This document shows positions 50,990 to 62,086 of a stretch of DNA of 64,000 bases, in pieces. Under the pieces are notes generated by a model. That model was not told where the DNA came from. It did not search any database and saw only the letters and a program-made list of their open reading frames with translations. This stretch comes from Lotus japonicus (taxonomy: Eukaryota > Streptophyta > Magnoliopsida > Fabales > Fabaceae): positions 29,749,780 through 29,813,779 of the forward strand of contig NC_080041.1 in the NCBI RefSeq assembly GCF_012489685.1, in the 5' to 3' direction. Both the position numbers and the translations under genes were made by a program. The first letter of the stretch is position 1, and each line of letters begins with the position of its first letter.

Positions 50990-53900
50990 TCACCTCCCTA
51001 ATCGCTTACCAGACTCCTTCTGCCAACTTCCGTTCCGGAGCCATCGCTTATCATATTGCAAACCATATTCGGACAATTCAACCGACCAGGCGACCAATCT
51101 GCCTGACAAATCCGGCTTTTGTAACACTTGTCTCAGGGGTAAATCCGTCCGCACCCTTACTGGAAAACTCTGAAAGTAAGGTCTTAACCGCCGGGCGGTG
51201 ACGAGGACCGCTAATGCTGCCTTCTCGATTTTCTGGTATCTGACCTCTGCGCCCTGGAGTGTGTGACTAACAAAATAAACAATTCGATGTTCGCCATCTA
51301 CCTCCTGCAATATCACCGAACTCAGAGCACTATCGCTCACAGCAAAATACAAATGCAGCGGGTGTCCCTGTATTGGCTTCGACAAGATTGGTGGTGACGA
51401 TAGGAGTTCCTTGAGGCGAACAAAAGCTTCCTCACACTCCGCCGTCCACTCAAATGCGACATTCTTGCGAAGACACTTGAAAAAAGGGAAAGATCTGTCA
51501 CCAGACTTAGGAAGAAACTGAGATAACGCTGCTATTCGCCCTGTTAAACGTTGGACCTCCTTCACATTAGAAAGGCTTTTCATCTGCTGAATCGCCTTAC
51601 ATTTATCTGGGTTTATCTCTATTCCTCTGGATGTGATCATGAATCCCAAAAACTTGCCACCCTGAACACCAAAAGAGCATTTCTCCGGGTTGAGGCGCAT
51701 ATTGTGCTTCCTTATCTCGCCAAATGCTTCCCCCAGATCTTGATGATGGTCCAAACCACGTACCGATTTAACAATCATATCATCAACGTAAACCTCCATG
51801 TTTCTTCCCACCTGCCCAGCAAAAACCCTATCCATCAACCTTTGGTAGGTCGCCCCAGCGTTCTTTAGTCCAAACGGCATGGTGCGATAGCAATAATTGA
51901 TTCTGGCGGTCATGAAAGCCGTTTTGTCCTCGTCTGCCGGGTGCATGCGGATCTGATGATAGCCAGAATAAGCGTCCATCAAGCTAAGCAGTTCGTTGCC
52001 CGAGGCACCATCAACGAGGCTATCAATGCTGGGAAAGGGATACGAATCTTTTGGACATGCTTTGTTTAAATCTGTGTAATCTACACACATTCGCCACTTC
52101 CCGTTCGCCTTCTTCACCATTACGACGTTCGCCAACCACGTCGGATACTTCACTTCCCTGATGAACTCTGCCGCCAGCAACTTGTCAACTTCCTGTTGAA
52201 CCGCCTTTCCCTTGTCTCCTCCCAAGCGCCGCCTAAGTTGTGAAACAGGCTTAACACTTGGATTCAATGCTAGTCGATGGCAGATGAAGTTTGGATCAAT
52301 TCCAGGCATGTCTTTGCAGCTCCAAGCAAACAAATCTAAGTTCTCCCCAAGCAGCTTTGTCAGGCGCGTCTCCTGCTCTTCTGTTAGTCTGGTCCCAATC
52401 TTCAAAGTGTGATCGCCAAACTTTAGCGCCTTCGTTTCTTCAATTGGCGTGGGCCTGTTTACCCGCCCCTCGCCACGTGGGTCAAGATTTTCATCCGAAG
52501 CTTCAATTTCATAACATCTATGACCAACCAACGCACTCTTCTTGCCATACAAGTTAAGGCAATTATTGTAACACTCCCTCGCCATCTTCTGGTCCACCTT
52601 CAGCTTTCCAACATTTCCACTGCTTAGCGGATACTTGACTGCCAAGTGGGCTGTTGAAATTACAGCACAAAGGCGATTCAATGTATTTCGCCCAATGATG
52701 ACGTTGTAAGACGCCACCACCTGGAGAACCAGATACCTTACCTTCAAAACCCTGGCACACTCATCTTCCCCGAATATTGTGTCTAGATCAATGTATCCTC
52801 GCATCATCACTTGCTCCCCCGCGAAACCTACCAAGGTTCCCACATATGGAGTCAGATCACTGTCAGTTAGTCCCAACTTGTCGAATGCATCGCCATAGAT
52901 AATATCAGCCGAACTACCCTGATCCAGGAGTACCCTTCTAACGTTGAAACTGTTCATCCTTAATTGCACTACGATCGGGTCATCCTTATGAGGCTTTATC
53001 CCCTCAAAGTCTGCCATCGAGATTGTTATATCAGGGTGTACGAATCCAAAAGCGACCTCATGAACGGAATTAACCGCACGAACATGGCGTTTCCGCGCCG
53101 CATGGATGTCGCCACCGCCGCCAAACCCTCCAGCGATGGTGTTTATGGTCCCGACGGGCGGTCCTGAGTGTTGAGCGAACGTGTCATCAGCTCCTCTTGT
53201 GGCGATAGCCGCTGATTCTTGCTTTTTCTTGCCCTTAGTGTCCACTCGCTCCTCCTCTCGCTTATGCGTTTTGTTGTGATCGCCGTTGTTGCGCCACTGG
53301 CCTTGGCGATTTCCTTGATATCCCGCCCGAATCAACTTATCAATTTCCCGCTGCAAAGTCCAGCAGTCGTCTGTGCTGTGCCCGGCGGACCGATGGAATT
53401 CACACCACTTCTTGGGATTGGCGTCCCGTGATTGATACTTAGGGGCCTCTTGCTCATCCACTAGATTTGCGCCCCTCGCCTCACGGAGCATATCCGTTAA
53501 TTCAGTATTCATTACCATGTCAGCTTCCTCCCGCTGGCGATGGGACTTGGATGGCCATGGCCGGCGCTGTTCATAGTCATCACGCCGTGGATACAACTGC
53601 TCCTTGGTCGGCCTCAATGCCGGCTTCCCTTTATCTTGCCTCTGCTGCTTGCCATCCCCCTTGTCTTCACCATTCTTATCTTTTTTCGCGCGCTTAGGCG
53701 ACGTGTCGCCCTTTTCCAGCTTCGCGCGCTTTCTTTTGAAAGCGTCGTCCTCCTCATCAAGAATATAAGTGCTGGCGCGAGCACGCATCTCCTCCATCGA
53801 ACGCGCCGGCTTACGTGTCAATTTGCTGTTCAATCCTCCCGGTAGCAAACCGTTTTTAAATGCTAGAGCACAAGCTCGAGGCTCCTCGTCCTCAACCTTG

Positions 53901-54637
53901 ACCGACGCTGCGCTGTACCTTGCCATGTACTCTTTCAGTGACTCTCCTTCTTGCTGGCGAATATTATATAGGTCATTGATAGTCACCGGCTGATTCTTAT
54001 TCGCCGAAAATTGCACTAGAAACTTTGATGAGAAGTCTCTGAAATTCGAAATCGATCCGCGCGGCAAAGTTGTGAACCACGCCATCGTCGTCGATTTGAA
54101 CGTCGATGGAAACATCCTGCACTTCACCGCATCTGACGCCGCAATTATCACCATCTTCGTATTGAAATACAGAAGATGATCCTTCGGATCGGAATCTCTG
54201 CTATAAGAATCCAGAACTAACGTTTTCATATTATCCGGAATCGCCACACTCTCGACATCGTCCGAGAACGGACGGAACTCAGCCACGGAATCTGCTTCTC
54301 TGCTTCCATCGTCCCGCTGCTCGCGACGGTAGAAATCCAACTGAGCCTGTAGATGCTCATTCCTCTACTGGATGTTGCCAATGCTGCGCATCAGATGGCG
54401 CCATTGCTCCTGTGTCACCGCCGGCTGTTGCTCCGGAGCAGGTGAATTCTCTGGTGAGCGCTCCAGAGATCCAACCTGTGAAGGCGATGGAGGAGGTGGT
54501 GGTGATGGAGGAGGAGAAGGCGGCTGTACTCCCGCCGTTCGTACCGGAGAATCCAGGGTCACACGATGAGGCCGCCGAGGCGGCGAAATTCGCTGTCGCA
54601 CCGGTGAATGATGCTGCCTCCTGCGTCGAGTCTCCAT
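50990..54637 (-). pseudogene. gag-pol: Tat-2 gag-pol, one stop in gag and C-terminal deletion
   Basis: Starts METRRRRQHHSP at 54637; a TAG at 54365-54367 (NIQ*RNEHL) breaks gag, then the frame is open for 1116 aa from 54340. Seen: gag (LDSYSRDSDPKDHLLYFN; MAWFTTLPRGSISNF), zinc-knuckle variant CEFHRSAGHSTDDC, protease with LLDQGSSADIIYGD, reverse transcriptase with VDYTDLNKACPKDSYP and YVDDMIVKSV (about 51790), and the start of RNase H (HLYFAVSDSALSSVI; LSEYGLQYDKR). After QYDKR the sequence is unrelated to the family, marking a deletion breakpoint near 51060. Integrase is absent. Confidence 0.9.
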
Positions 54638-54782
54638 CCAAACCAAGAACGATATAAACTCGATCGGAAAATGAACACCGGTTACAGAATCAAAATCAAA
54701 AGTCCAGAGAATTGCCTAATCACAAACAGAGATAACTTCCTGCACAATCAATCCACGTGAATGGGAGTAGAAAGTTTACATT

Positions 54783-54800
54783 CCCCACAGACGGCGCCAA
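54783..54800 (-). other. Tat-2 primer-binding site
   Basis: Minus strand TGGCGCCGTCTGTGGGGA, next to the LTR, the same as in the outer Tat element. Confidence 0.8.
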
Positions 54801-54801
54801 A

Positions 54802-55057
54802 TGTTCTTGCAATGAACATTGATGAAAGGTATAGTACCTAGAGAGTGGAGAATTGCGCTAGAGAGTGAATGCTGAATTTCATGTGTGATTTCATCAAGTG
54901 AGCCAAAGTCCCTTACAATTGGTAACTACCTTCTATTTATAGAGCTTGAGTACTACCTATTGGGCCTCCGAGATCAAGGCCCAATTTTAAGGCCAGGGCC
55001 CCGCTACAGGGCGGGCTACATGCTGGGCGTTGCCCCTCTAGGGGCTCGCCCAGTCCA
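54802..55057 (-). repeat. Tat-2 5' LTR
   Basis: 256 bp. Lacks one 9-bp GGGCCAATT unit present in the left copy. Confidence 0.93.
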
Positions 55058-55206
55058 GTTTCAAACCCTTTAAATAAAACAAATGTGGGCTTGGCCCATC
55101 AAAATAAAAAATAACAGAATCTGTTTTTTTTTTCTTTTAAAAATAAGATAAGTTGGTGTGACCCAATTAAGGAGGGACCACCCAACAGTAATATAGTTAA
55201 GAAAGA

Positions 55207-55430
55207 ATGAATGTACCTTTTTTATGTCGTTTGTTTGAGTTTGCTACTTTATCTTTTGTTCGCCATTCAGGCAACGTTGTTGCAGATTTTCTTGCGAGGA
55301 GGGCTTTTTCCTATGCCGGCTTGGTTTGGATAGAGGAGGTTTCTACCGAAGCTAACTCTCTTGTGTTGATGGATGTTTCGGCTTCTATGTCGATCCAAGT
55401 TTAATTTATGTCACACATATTTCAAAAAGA
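55207..55430 (+). pseudogene. LINE (L1) ORF2 C-terminal RNase H fragment
   Basis: FVRHSGNVVADFLARRAF is the conserved end of the RNase H-like domain of plant L1 LINEs; VWIEEVSTEANSLVL and a stop follow. A short A-rich tail lies after it (55420-55440). 5'-truncated. Confidence 0.65.
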
Positions 55431-55439
55431 AAAAAGAGA

Positions 55440-56060
55440 GAGATTGAGAAAAAAAATGGTGTAGGTACTGTTTTTTTATTTTATTTTTATGAATCATAAT
55501 TCAAAATTAATGAAACTATAATTTATTCACACTTTCACTTAATTTTCACTTTAATTTTTCATATGTATTTTCTATTTTAATCATATCACCTATCACATAT
55601 ATAATTTATTTTTTCTCTTTTTTCTTCCTTAGTTATCTCTCTTATCTCCACTTCATTTCCACTTAAATTTAAATGAGAATCTGAATGAAACTTAATTATA
55701 ATTAATATATTGATCTATCTCGAGTTCAATTAGTGGTGCTAAGATTATAAGGGATATATGAGAGAAAAAATGAGCTAAAAGTAATTAATGTAGTATGTAA
55801 TGTAATATAATATAATAAAGACAGAGACTGGACAAAAAAACGTGGTGTGGGTACTGTTTTGGTGTCTACGAATTATAATTCATAATTAATAGAAGTATAA
55901 TTGATTCACACCCTCACTTAACTTTCACATTAATTTTTCATTTATCTATTTTCTATTTTTAATCATATCATCTTTTACATCTCTTATTTTATCTCTTTTT
56001 TCTCCACTTCATTCTCACTTAAATGATAGTGTGAATGAAACTAATTATAATTAATATATC
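55440..56060. repeat. degenerate tandem duplication, period ~385 bp
   Basis: About 55440-55710 and 55825-56060 share the order TGGTGTRGGTACTG, TAATTCA..AATTAAT, TTCACAC.TCACTTAA, TTTCTATTTT.AATCATATCA, CTTCATTYYCACTTAAAT and GAATGAAACT..ATTATAATTAATAT. AT-rich, with no coding. Possibly two copies of a MITE-like unit. Confidence 0.5.
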
Positions 56061-56980
56061 GACTATATACAATGCAAGAGAAAAATATCATTCACATTTA
56101 TTTTTAAGTGCCAATGAAGTGAAAAAAAGAGAAAGGCGTGGAAAGAAAGTAAAGTAAAAATGCAGTTACAAATCTTTTAAGTCTGAACAAATCATAATTC
56201 CAACGCACAAATCGTGGGCGTTTGGTCTTTAGGCTCTAAATTTTGGTGGGTGACTCTTTGTGATGTAAGGGTTAATTTGTTTTTTGGATTGTCTATTTTC
56301 CACAACTCTTTTTAGGATTTGATTGGTTTTGGTATTGTACGAGCATTCTTGGGTAGTTTGTCTGGTGGCTTTTTTTCTTTGCCAATCTCTATGAAGATTT
56401 TGCTTCATATTTTTCACCAATAAATTTCGTTTTACTGTCGAAAAAAATTGATTACAAGTAAAACAAACTAAACAAATTAACCAGCTAAGGAACTATATAT
56501 AGTAAATGAAAGAGACATTCATTAACCATTTAATTGTCATCAAATTGGGTAAATGGGTTGGTGAGAAAATAATTTTATAACATATGAAGTGGAGTATATG
56601 TACTCTGACGCATCATACAAAATTAATTGATTTTCCTTTTTATACAATTAGCTGTTGCCCTCATATTTTGTCCCAAATAATACCAAATCCACATCTTTAA
56701 TGTTTTGTTTCTATTTACCAAAAAAAATGTTTTGTTTCTTTTTCCTTTTCATTATTTGTCTTAATTTATGTGTTTTTTTTTCCAACAAAAAACGGCAAAT
56801 TCATAAAGACAAGTATGTCATTGATTTATAATTTTATATTTCTCTCTCTTGCTTTATTTTCTTCTCCCACAACATAGATATATGATGATGAAAAAACACA
56901 ATAATATAATGCTTAGAAGTTTCCAAATTTCATACTTGTCTAGTTGGCTTAGTGGCTTATATATACGTATGTATATATAT
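56061..56980. other. AT-rich sequence; possible LINE 3' UTR near 56200-56455
   Basis: No gene. The stretch ending CACCAATAAATTTCGTTTTACTGTCGAAAAAAA (split here for length only in the genome, near 56418-56449) has the look of a plant L1 3' end with an AATAAA signal and A-tail. Confidence 0.3.
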
Positions 56981-56983
56981 AGA

Positions 56984-57230
56984 TGATGTATTTTATGAGA
57001 AAGGTGATCTTATGTGAGAAAATGCGAATAAATCACAAAAGTTAGATCTAATCATGAACGGTCCGGATTAAAACATGAAGTCATGTGACTTTTTTAAAAA
57101 GTCACATGACATTTTTAAGTGGTCATGTGACCACTAAGTTGTTTTAATCTTAACCATCCATGATGAGATCTAACGGTCACGATTTATTCTTATGTTCTTA
57201 TATAAGAACTCCTTTCTCACATGATACATC
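56984..57230. mobile_element. MITE with ~90-bp inverted repeats and a central hairpin
   Basis: Left arm GATGTATTTTATGAGAAAGG... to ATTAAAAC; right arm is its inverted counterpart, ~80% identical (ends CCTTTCTCACATGATACATC). The centre has a perfect 31-nt hairpin (57080-57110) and an 18-nt one (57118-57135). No ORF. The target duplication was not resolved because the flanks are AT repeats. Confidence 0.7.
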
Positions 57231-57244
57231 CCCTATATATATAC

Positions 57245-57560
57245 ACTTTTTTTGCTCCATCGGAAAACTAGCAAACTACGAAACTACTGACAGAAAAACG
57301 AGTCCCTCAAGAGAAGCACATCTTGCTCCACTTGAGGCCTCTCTAAAAAATGTAACCCTACTGAGGACAGCGATCGAGCTCCCCTTCTTGGCCAGCGAGT
57401 CAGCCACGAGATTGAATTCCCTGGGTACCCACGAAATCTCCACCTTCCACTTCCTGGCACAAAGGTTGTTAATGTCGCGTGGCTCTTCACAAAATCTGCA
57501 ACACTCATCATTCCTTAACGCTTCTACAAGTTCTTTGCAGTCTACTAGATCTGTGCACGG
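57245..57560 (-). pseudogene. LINE (L1) 3' fragment, minus strand
   Basis: Minus-strand frames read WVPREFNLVADSLAKKGSS, the end of the L1 RNase H domain, then a stop and GTTTGCTAGTTTTCCGATGG with an A-run. Frames shift several times. 5'-truncated. Confidence 0.65.
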
Positions 57561-57599
57561 GGTAAATTTGCATCATATTTTTAAAAAAATTAAATATAG

Positions 57600-58375
57600 A
57601 GTACATTTAAGACATGGATCATGCATATCTACAGGTGGTTCAAGGAGCAATCGAGAGGAAGAAATGCGTTGAGATTCTTGGCTGGGGTTTGGGGAGCTTG
57701 GAAGTGGAGGAATAATGTTCTATTGGACCAGAATCCTTGGTCGATTGACACGGCCTGGAATAAATTACGGACGAGCACGATGATTTCGTGCGGTTTGCAA
57801 TTCCGTCCATGGAGGTTAATGGCGGCGACTGGCTCTGCAAGCGGTGGCGAGATCCTCCACTTAACACAATCAAAATCAATACCGACGATAGCTTCTGAGA
57901 CGTAGAGCGAATCATGGGTGGCGTGGGGCTGCTCCGTGATAACACATGTGCTTGGCAGGGGGTTTTACTTGAAGTGGCCTTGGTGGCAATCCCTTTACGG
58001 CGGAGCCGACGACGCTGTGAGAAGGCCTCTTAATCGCTTGGAATCAAGGTTGTAGGAATGTCGTTTGCGAAGTTGACTGCTCTTAGTTGGTAACGGTTCT
58101 GAAGTGTCCTGGTGCTTGGCGGTTCCATGAGCAGGCCCTTTTGCTCCAAGGAATCCGAGACCTCCTGGATCGAAACTGGAATGCTAGACTGACTTGGGTA
58201 CACCGTGATGGTAATGTTGCTGCGAATTGTTTGACAAAGAAAGCATCCTCAATGGCCATCATTGGAGTTCAACGTATGGAGCATCCGTCGCCGGAATTAC
58301 CTGTCTTGTTGCTGCAAGACTCTCTAGCTTTGCCTTAGTTTTATCTCTTGTTTTGTTAGTTTTCCGAAGCACCAA
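57600..58375 (+). pseudogene. LINE (L1) ORF2 3' fragment, plus strand
   Basis: Pieces of the end of L1 ORF2: LAGVWGAWKWRNNVLLDQNP (57681 on) and, in another frame, LTWVHRDGNVAANCLTKKAS with a stop at 58336-58338. The tail is TTTTGTTAGTTTTCCGAAGC plus an A-run, related to the end of the neighbouring minus-strand copy. Confidence 0.7.
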
Positions 58376-59313
58376 AAAAAGACAACACTAATTATTTAAC
58401 CCAAATTTTCTCATAAGTCATTTAGACATCAAAATGACCCCATGTGGATTACTAACCCACAACCCATTGACCAATAGGATTTTTTATAAATAAATTAATA
58501 AATAAAATATAGAATTGAGCGATACAAAGGGAGAAGCTAAAACATCTACATAAGTCTTGAAGAGCTTAAGTTTTATCGTCTATCCAGTCTACACAAGCTC
58601 AATCGTCTATTCAATATGCATAAAACCCTACAATTTGTGAATTGCGCATAAAGTCAACGAATCTATCGAAAGGATCAAGAAGCAAGAATTATGGGTACAC
58701 TACATTGAATACAAAGCCCTACAAAGCTGCATCATTTTCTGTGATAATCAGGAGTATGGTACACTACATTGAAGACATGGGACACAAAATGTCTAGTATG
58801 CTGAAAGAACAATCTTTTGAAGACACATTCCAATAGAAGAATGGTACACTACAATGAAGATGTGGTACACGAAATGTCTAGTATGCTGAAAGAATAATCT
58901 CTTGAAGATATAGTTCACTGAAAGCATAGTAAATTAGCAAACCATATGATCATAATGGTTAACGGTAAGGTGAAGACTTCTATAGGATGTGGAAAATCAC
59001 AAACGATCTTTCCTTTCGATATACGCTTTACATCGTTAAAAGAGAAGCAATCCATCACGTAAGAAGTCTTGTCAACATAGTCTTTTTCACCAAGGAGAAC
59101 CGATACAAATATTCTAGCCTTATTGGAAGTGCTCCTTGTAATAAGTTGTCAAATGTCAAATGCATTAAATGCAGAGAGGGAGACGTTAGCATGTGTGAAG
59201 AAAAAAGTCATCGTACAAGAAAAGATACATTGGCATGAAAAGGTTGAATAGTCTCTGTCTCTATCTCCCCCTATCTTTCCCTATATATATATATATATCA
59301 AGCAAGTCATCTC
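58376..59313. other. repeat-like sequence without a recognised gene
   Basis: Short ORFs without known domains. A TATA-like run CCCTATATATATATATAT at 59279-59296 followed by a CA-rich stretch could be an LTR promoter. It contains a tandem repeat (see separate entry). Confidence 0.35.
58757..58926. repeat. 85-bp tandem duplication
   Basis: TGGTACACTACAWTGAAGA starts copies at 58757 and 58842; a partial relative begins at 58692. Each copy contains AAATGTCTAGTATGCTGAAA. Confidence 0.7.
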
Positions 59314-59378
59314 TAAGAGCAACTCCAACGCTGGTTTCTTAACCAGGTTGGAGGTGCTAAGAACCGTTTCTTAGCTTT

Positions 59379-60240
59379 TCAAGCCATTGGAGCTTGCTTA
59401 GTTGGCAGTTTCAATTTCTTAACTACAGTCCATGGTTGCTTCTGCAAGCAACTTTGCTTTTTCAGTTTCTTAACTAAAATAATATATTTTCTCTCACTCC
59501 CCCAACAGCTTTCAGAGGCAAACATAACAGAAAAGATGAAATTGAACAATTCAAGTTCAACAGAGACATAATCAGAGGACGGAAATTGCAATTTTATTGA
59601 ATGAATTGAAACTTTACATGAAGAAATTGAAACTTAAAACACAAAAATTGATATTTACATAAATAAATAAAAAAATCTTCTCTGGTGAAGTTCTGGAAGC
59701 TCTGATCTGAGAGTATTGGCCCTTGCATGTGTGAAAAGGAAGGATTTTTGCAAGCTTCAAGGCTTTGAAGCTTGCAAACAGGGGTTGTGGGGGTCGGATT
59801 GAGGCTGTATGGTGGCGGTGGTGGTTGTTTGGTGGCCGATGGTGACTGCATGTGGTTGTTTGGTGGCGGCGGTTGATGTTTGGTGATCGGTTGGGGCTTT
59901 GGAGGAGTGGACCAGAGAGATCGAGGGAGAAGAAGTGAGGGAGAGAGGAAGGAGAAGGGGAGGTGTCGAGAGGAAGGAGAAAAGGAGAAGTGAGGCAGAG
60001 AGGAAGGATCTGCAGGTCAGGGTGAGAGGAAGGGGAAAAGGAGGCGCTGCAGGTCAGGGAAAGAGGAAGGGGGAAAGAGGAAGGGGAAAAGAAGAAGGTG
60101 AGTGAGAGCTTGAGGAAGAAGGTGAGTGAGAGAGGTTGAAGAAGAAGCTGAGCGTGGGAGAAGAGAGGAAGAAGAGAGGAGCGGCTAGGGTTGAGGGTTG
60201 GGTCTGAGGGTGAGAGTGAGGAAAAATAGATTATATAGTG
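59379..60240 (+). other. PIF 5' subterminal region with polypurine stretch
   Basis: 59899-60185 is strongly purine-rich (GAGG/GAAGG) on the plus strand. The open frame there encodes only Arg/Glu/Gly low-complexity sequence and is not called a gene. Confidence 0.5.
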
Positions 60241-60400
60241 GGTGACCGGCTGAGCCGGTCATCCCACCGGCTGGTGCCGGTTTTCTGCCCGTTTGGGCTT
60301 TTTTTTTTTGAATTTTTTTAAATTGACCGGTTTGACCGGTTTTTCTGCCCGTTTTCTGACCGTTTTTTCAATTCTCCGACCGTTTTTTCAATTCTCAGAT
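60241..60400. repeat. CCGGT/GACCG repeat cluster with hairpin
   Basis: GACCGGCTGAGCCGGTC is a perfect 7-bp-arm inverted repeat, followed by several CCGGT, TTGACCGGTTTGACCGGTTT and two copies of GACCGTTTTTTCAATTCTC (20-bp period). Possible subterminal transposase-binding sites (inference). Confidence 0.55.
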
Positions 60401-60407
60401 TCTTTAC

Positions 60408-60417
60408 CTTATATATA
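60408..60417 (+). promoter_or_regulatory. TATA box of PIF ORF1
   Basis: CTTATATATAG, about 80 bp before the ATG at 60495. Confidence 0.5.
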
Positions 60418-60494
60418 GTGCAGTAGACCATTTGAAACACCAACATTTACTCCCACAATTTCTCTCTTGTCCAAAAATTCTCAAATTTCTCACA

Positions 60495-61871
60495 ATGTCT
60501 AATCCTTATGAGCAATATTATCCACTGCTCGACAATGAAACACCTCCTACAAGTGAAGGTTTGCAACCTTCGCCTATGTTTCCGCCACAAAACCAACCTC
60601 CGCAGATGATTCACCTGCAAAGCCAACCTATGATGGTGTTCCAACAACAAAACCAACATTCGCAGGTGATTCGCCCGCAAAGCCAACCTATGCCGATGTT
60701 CCAACAACAAAACCCACATCCGCAAATGTATCAACCACAAAGCCAACATCCGCAGATGTGTCACCCTCAAAACCAACCTCCTCACACCGGTGGTAATGTT
60801 CAAAATCCTTCGTATCAAATGTTTCCACAATCGTTCTACCATCAAAACCAACCTCAGGGTCAAATGGGATCATATCCATCACAAATGTCTTATCCAAACA
60901 ATCCACAATATTGCATGTATCCACCACAATACCAAGCACCTCCTACTGGTAGCAGCAGTAGTTCAAAAGTCTCAAGTACACAATGTGAGGCTATGCCCGA
61001 GGAGCCTGAATTTTCTACTCAACGGGGTCTAGATGATATTGATCTTGAAGAATCCGGAAATAAACGCACCAAATGGAGTGGTAAAGATAATATACTTCTT
61101 CTTCAGTCATGGCTCAACGTTTCTACCGATCGGGTCGTGGGAAATGAGCAAAAGTCAGATTTGTTCTGGAATAAGATTCGAGCCCAATATGAGGAGTACC
61201 GCGACGATGCCTCTCCTTCGAGGACATGGTTATCCCTGAAATCTCATTTTAATAAATTGAATGCTGATCTTCAAAAATTTGTCGGTTGCCACACTAAAGC
61301 CGTCAATCATTGGAAAAGTGGACACTCAGATAAGGACATCATGGCTACGGCGCATCAATTATATCATGTAGATACGGGTAAAGATTTCAAACATGAGAAT
61401 GAATGGCGGTTGGTGAAGGATGAACCAAAGTGGAAGGGAACATTTATGACAACCAGTTCAACGAGGCAGAAGAAGTCAGTAGATGGGGTGTATGCAACAT
61501 CGTCTGACCGGAGTGCATCAATCGAGGGCGACGAATATGAGGCCACACAACCAGCAACCCGCCCGTTGGGAAAAAAGAACCAGAAAAGGAAGGCCAAAGT
61601 AGGAGACACAGCTTCAAGTGATCTCGATTATGTTCCTAACTCCGAGATGATAGTCATCGGGAAAGCTAAACTGGGATTCCTTGCGAGTTTTGAGAAGCTC
61701 AAGACTGAAGAACTGGAGGTGAGAAAGGAAAAAAACAAACTTCAAAAGGCGCGGTTATTGAAGGAATACAAAGATATCCTTATGGAGGACACATCTGAAA
61801 TGAACGAGGTGCAGTTAGCAACGCATCAGCGCCTAGTTGAATTCGCCATGAAAGAACTAGGAATGTCTTAA
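60495..61871 (+). CDS. PIF/Harbinger ORF1, Myb/SANT-like protein, 458 aa
   Basis: In Harbinger elements this partner protein binds DNA and the transposase and helps it enter the nucleus. Begins MSNPYEQYYPLL (the frame extends upstream only without an ATG). Residues ~25-160 are a Gln/Pro/Met-rich repeat region (units such as NQPPQMIHLQSQPM). A Myb/SANT-like trihelix follows from KRTKWSGKDNILLLQSWLNV to VNHWKSGHSD (about 190-280), then a basic PLGKKNQKRKAKVG and a C-terminal coiled coil (KTEELEVRKEKNKLQKARLL) ending FAMKELGMS. It lies 492 bp upstream of the transposase, same strand. Intact. Confidence 0.88.
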   Translation: MSNPYEQYYPLLDNETPPTSEGLQPSPMFPPQNQPPQMIHLQSQPMMVFQQQNQHSQVIRPQSQPMPMFQQQNPHPQMYQPQSQHPQMCHPQNQPPHTGGNVQNPSYQMFPQSFYHQNQPQGQMGSYPSQMSYPNNPQYCMYPPQYQAPPTGSSSSSKVSSTQCEAMPEEPEFSTQRGLDDIDLEESGNKRTKWSGKDNILLLQSWLNVSTDRVVGNEQKSDLFWNKIRAQYEEYRDDASPSRTWLSLKSHFNKLNADLQKFVGCHTKAVNHWKSGHSDKDIMATAHQLYHVDTGKDFKHENEWRLVKDEPKWKGTFMTTSSTRQKKSVDGVYATSSDRSASIEGDEYEATQPATRPLGKKNQKRKAKVGDTASSDLDYVPNSEMIVIGKAKLGFLASFEKLKTEELEVRKEKNKLQKARLLKEYKDILMEDTSEMNEVQLATHQRLVEFAMKELGMS

Positions 61872-62086
61872 TTCTTGTTGTTGTCTTTCTTAGCGTGTGC
61901 CAATGTTGTGATTTTAGCATTTCTACTTATTGATTATGCATTAGTGTTGTAATTTTAGCATTTCTACTTATGTGTATTGCATCAGTGTTGTAATTTTAGC
62001 ATTTCTACTTATGTATTCTGCATTAATGTTGTAATTTCAGTATTCGAATTTTTCTTAATGTGTACTGCGTTTCTACTTATGTGTTC

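Larger units (their letters stand above)
50062..55057 (-). mobile_element. Tat-2: Ty3/gypsy Tat element, 3' half deleted, young
   Basis: LTRs 50062-50326 (265 bp) and 54802-55057 (256 bp) differ by one base and one 9-bp indel. Exact GTTTC target duplication (50057-50061 and 55058-55062). Gag, protease and reverse transcriptase are present; RNase H is cut and integrase is missing. Inserted in the copia-3 LTR. Confidence 0.95.
47895..55187 (-). mobile_element. copia-3: gag-only Ty1/copia element (TR-GAG type), split by Tat-2
   Basis: LTRs 47895-48572 and 49509-50061 plus 55063-55187, the right one interrupted by Tat-2. Exact target duplication GTAAT (47890-47894 and 55188-55192). The internal region is only 936 bp and encodes gag alone between a primer site and a polypurine tract (48573-48588; minus strand GAGTGAGGGGGAGATA). 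Such terminal-repeat elements with only gag are known as TR-GAG. LTR differences are roughly 3% by eye. Confidence 0.93.

Noticed and set aside
53219..53993. Several plus-strand ORFs in Tat-2
   Set aside because: Antisense shadows of GC-rich gag; hydrophobic low-complexity products without a family.
59899..60105. 68-aa Arg/Glu/Gly ORF
   Set aside because: Direct translation of a purine-only tract; low complexity and no ortholog-like features.
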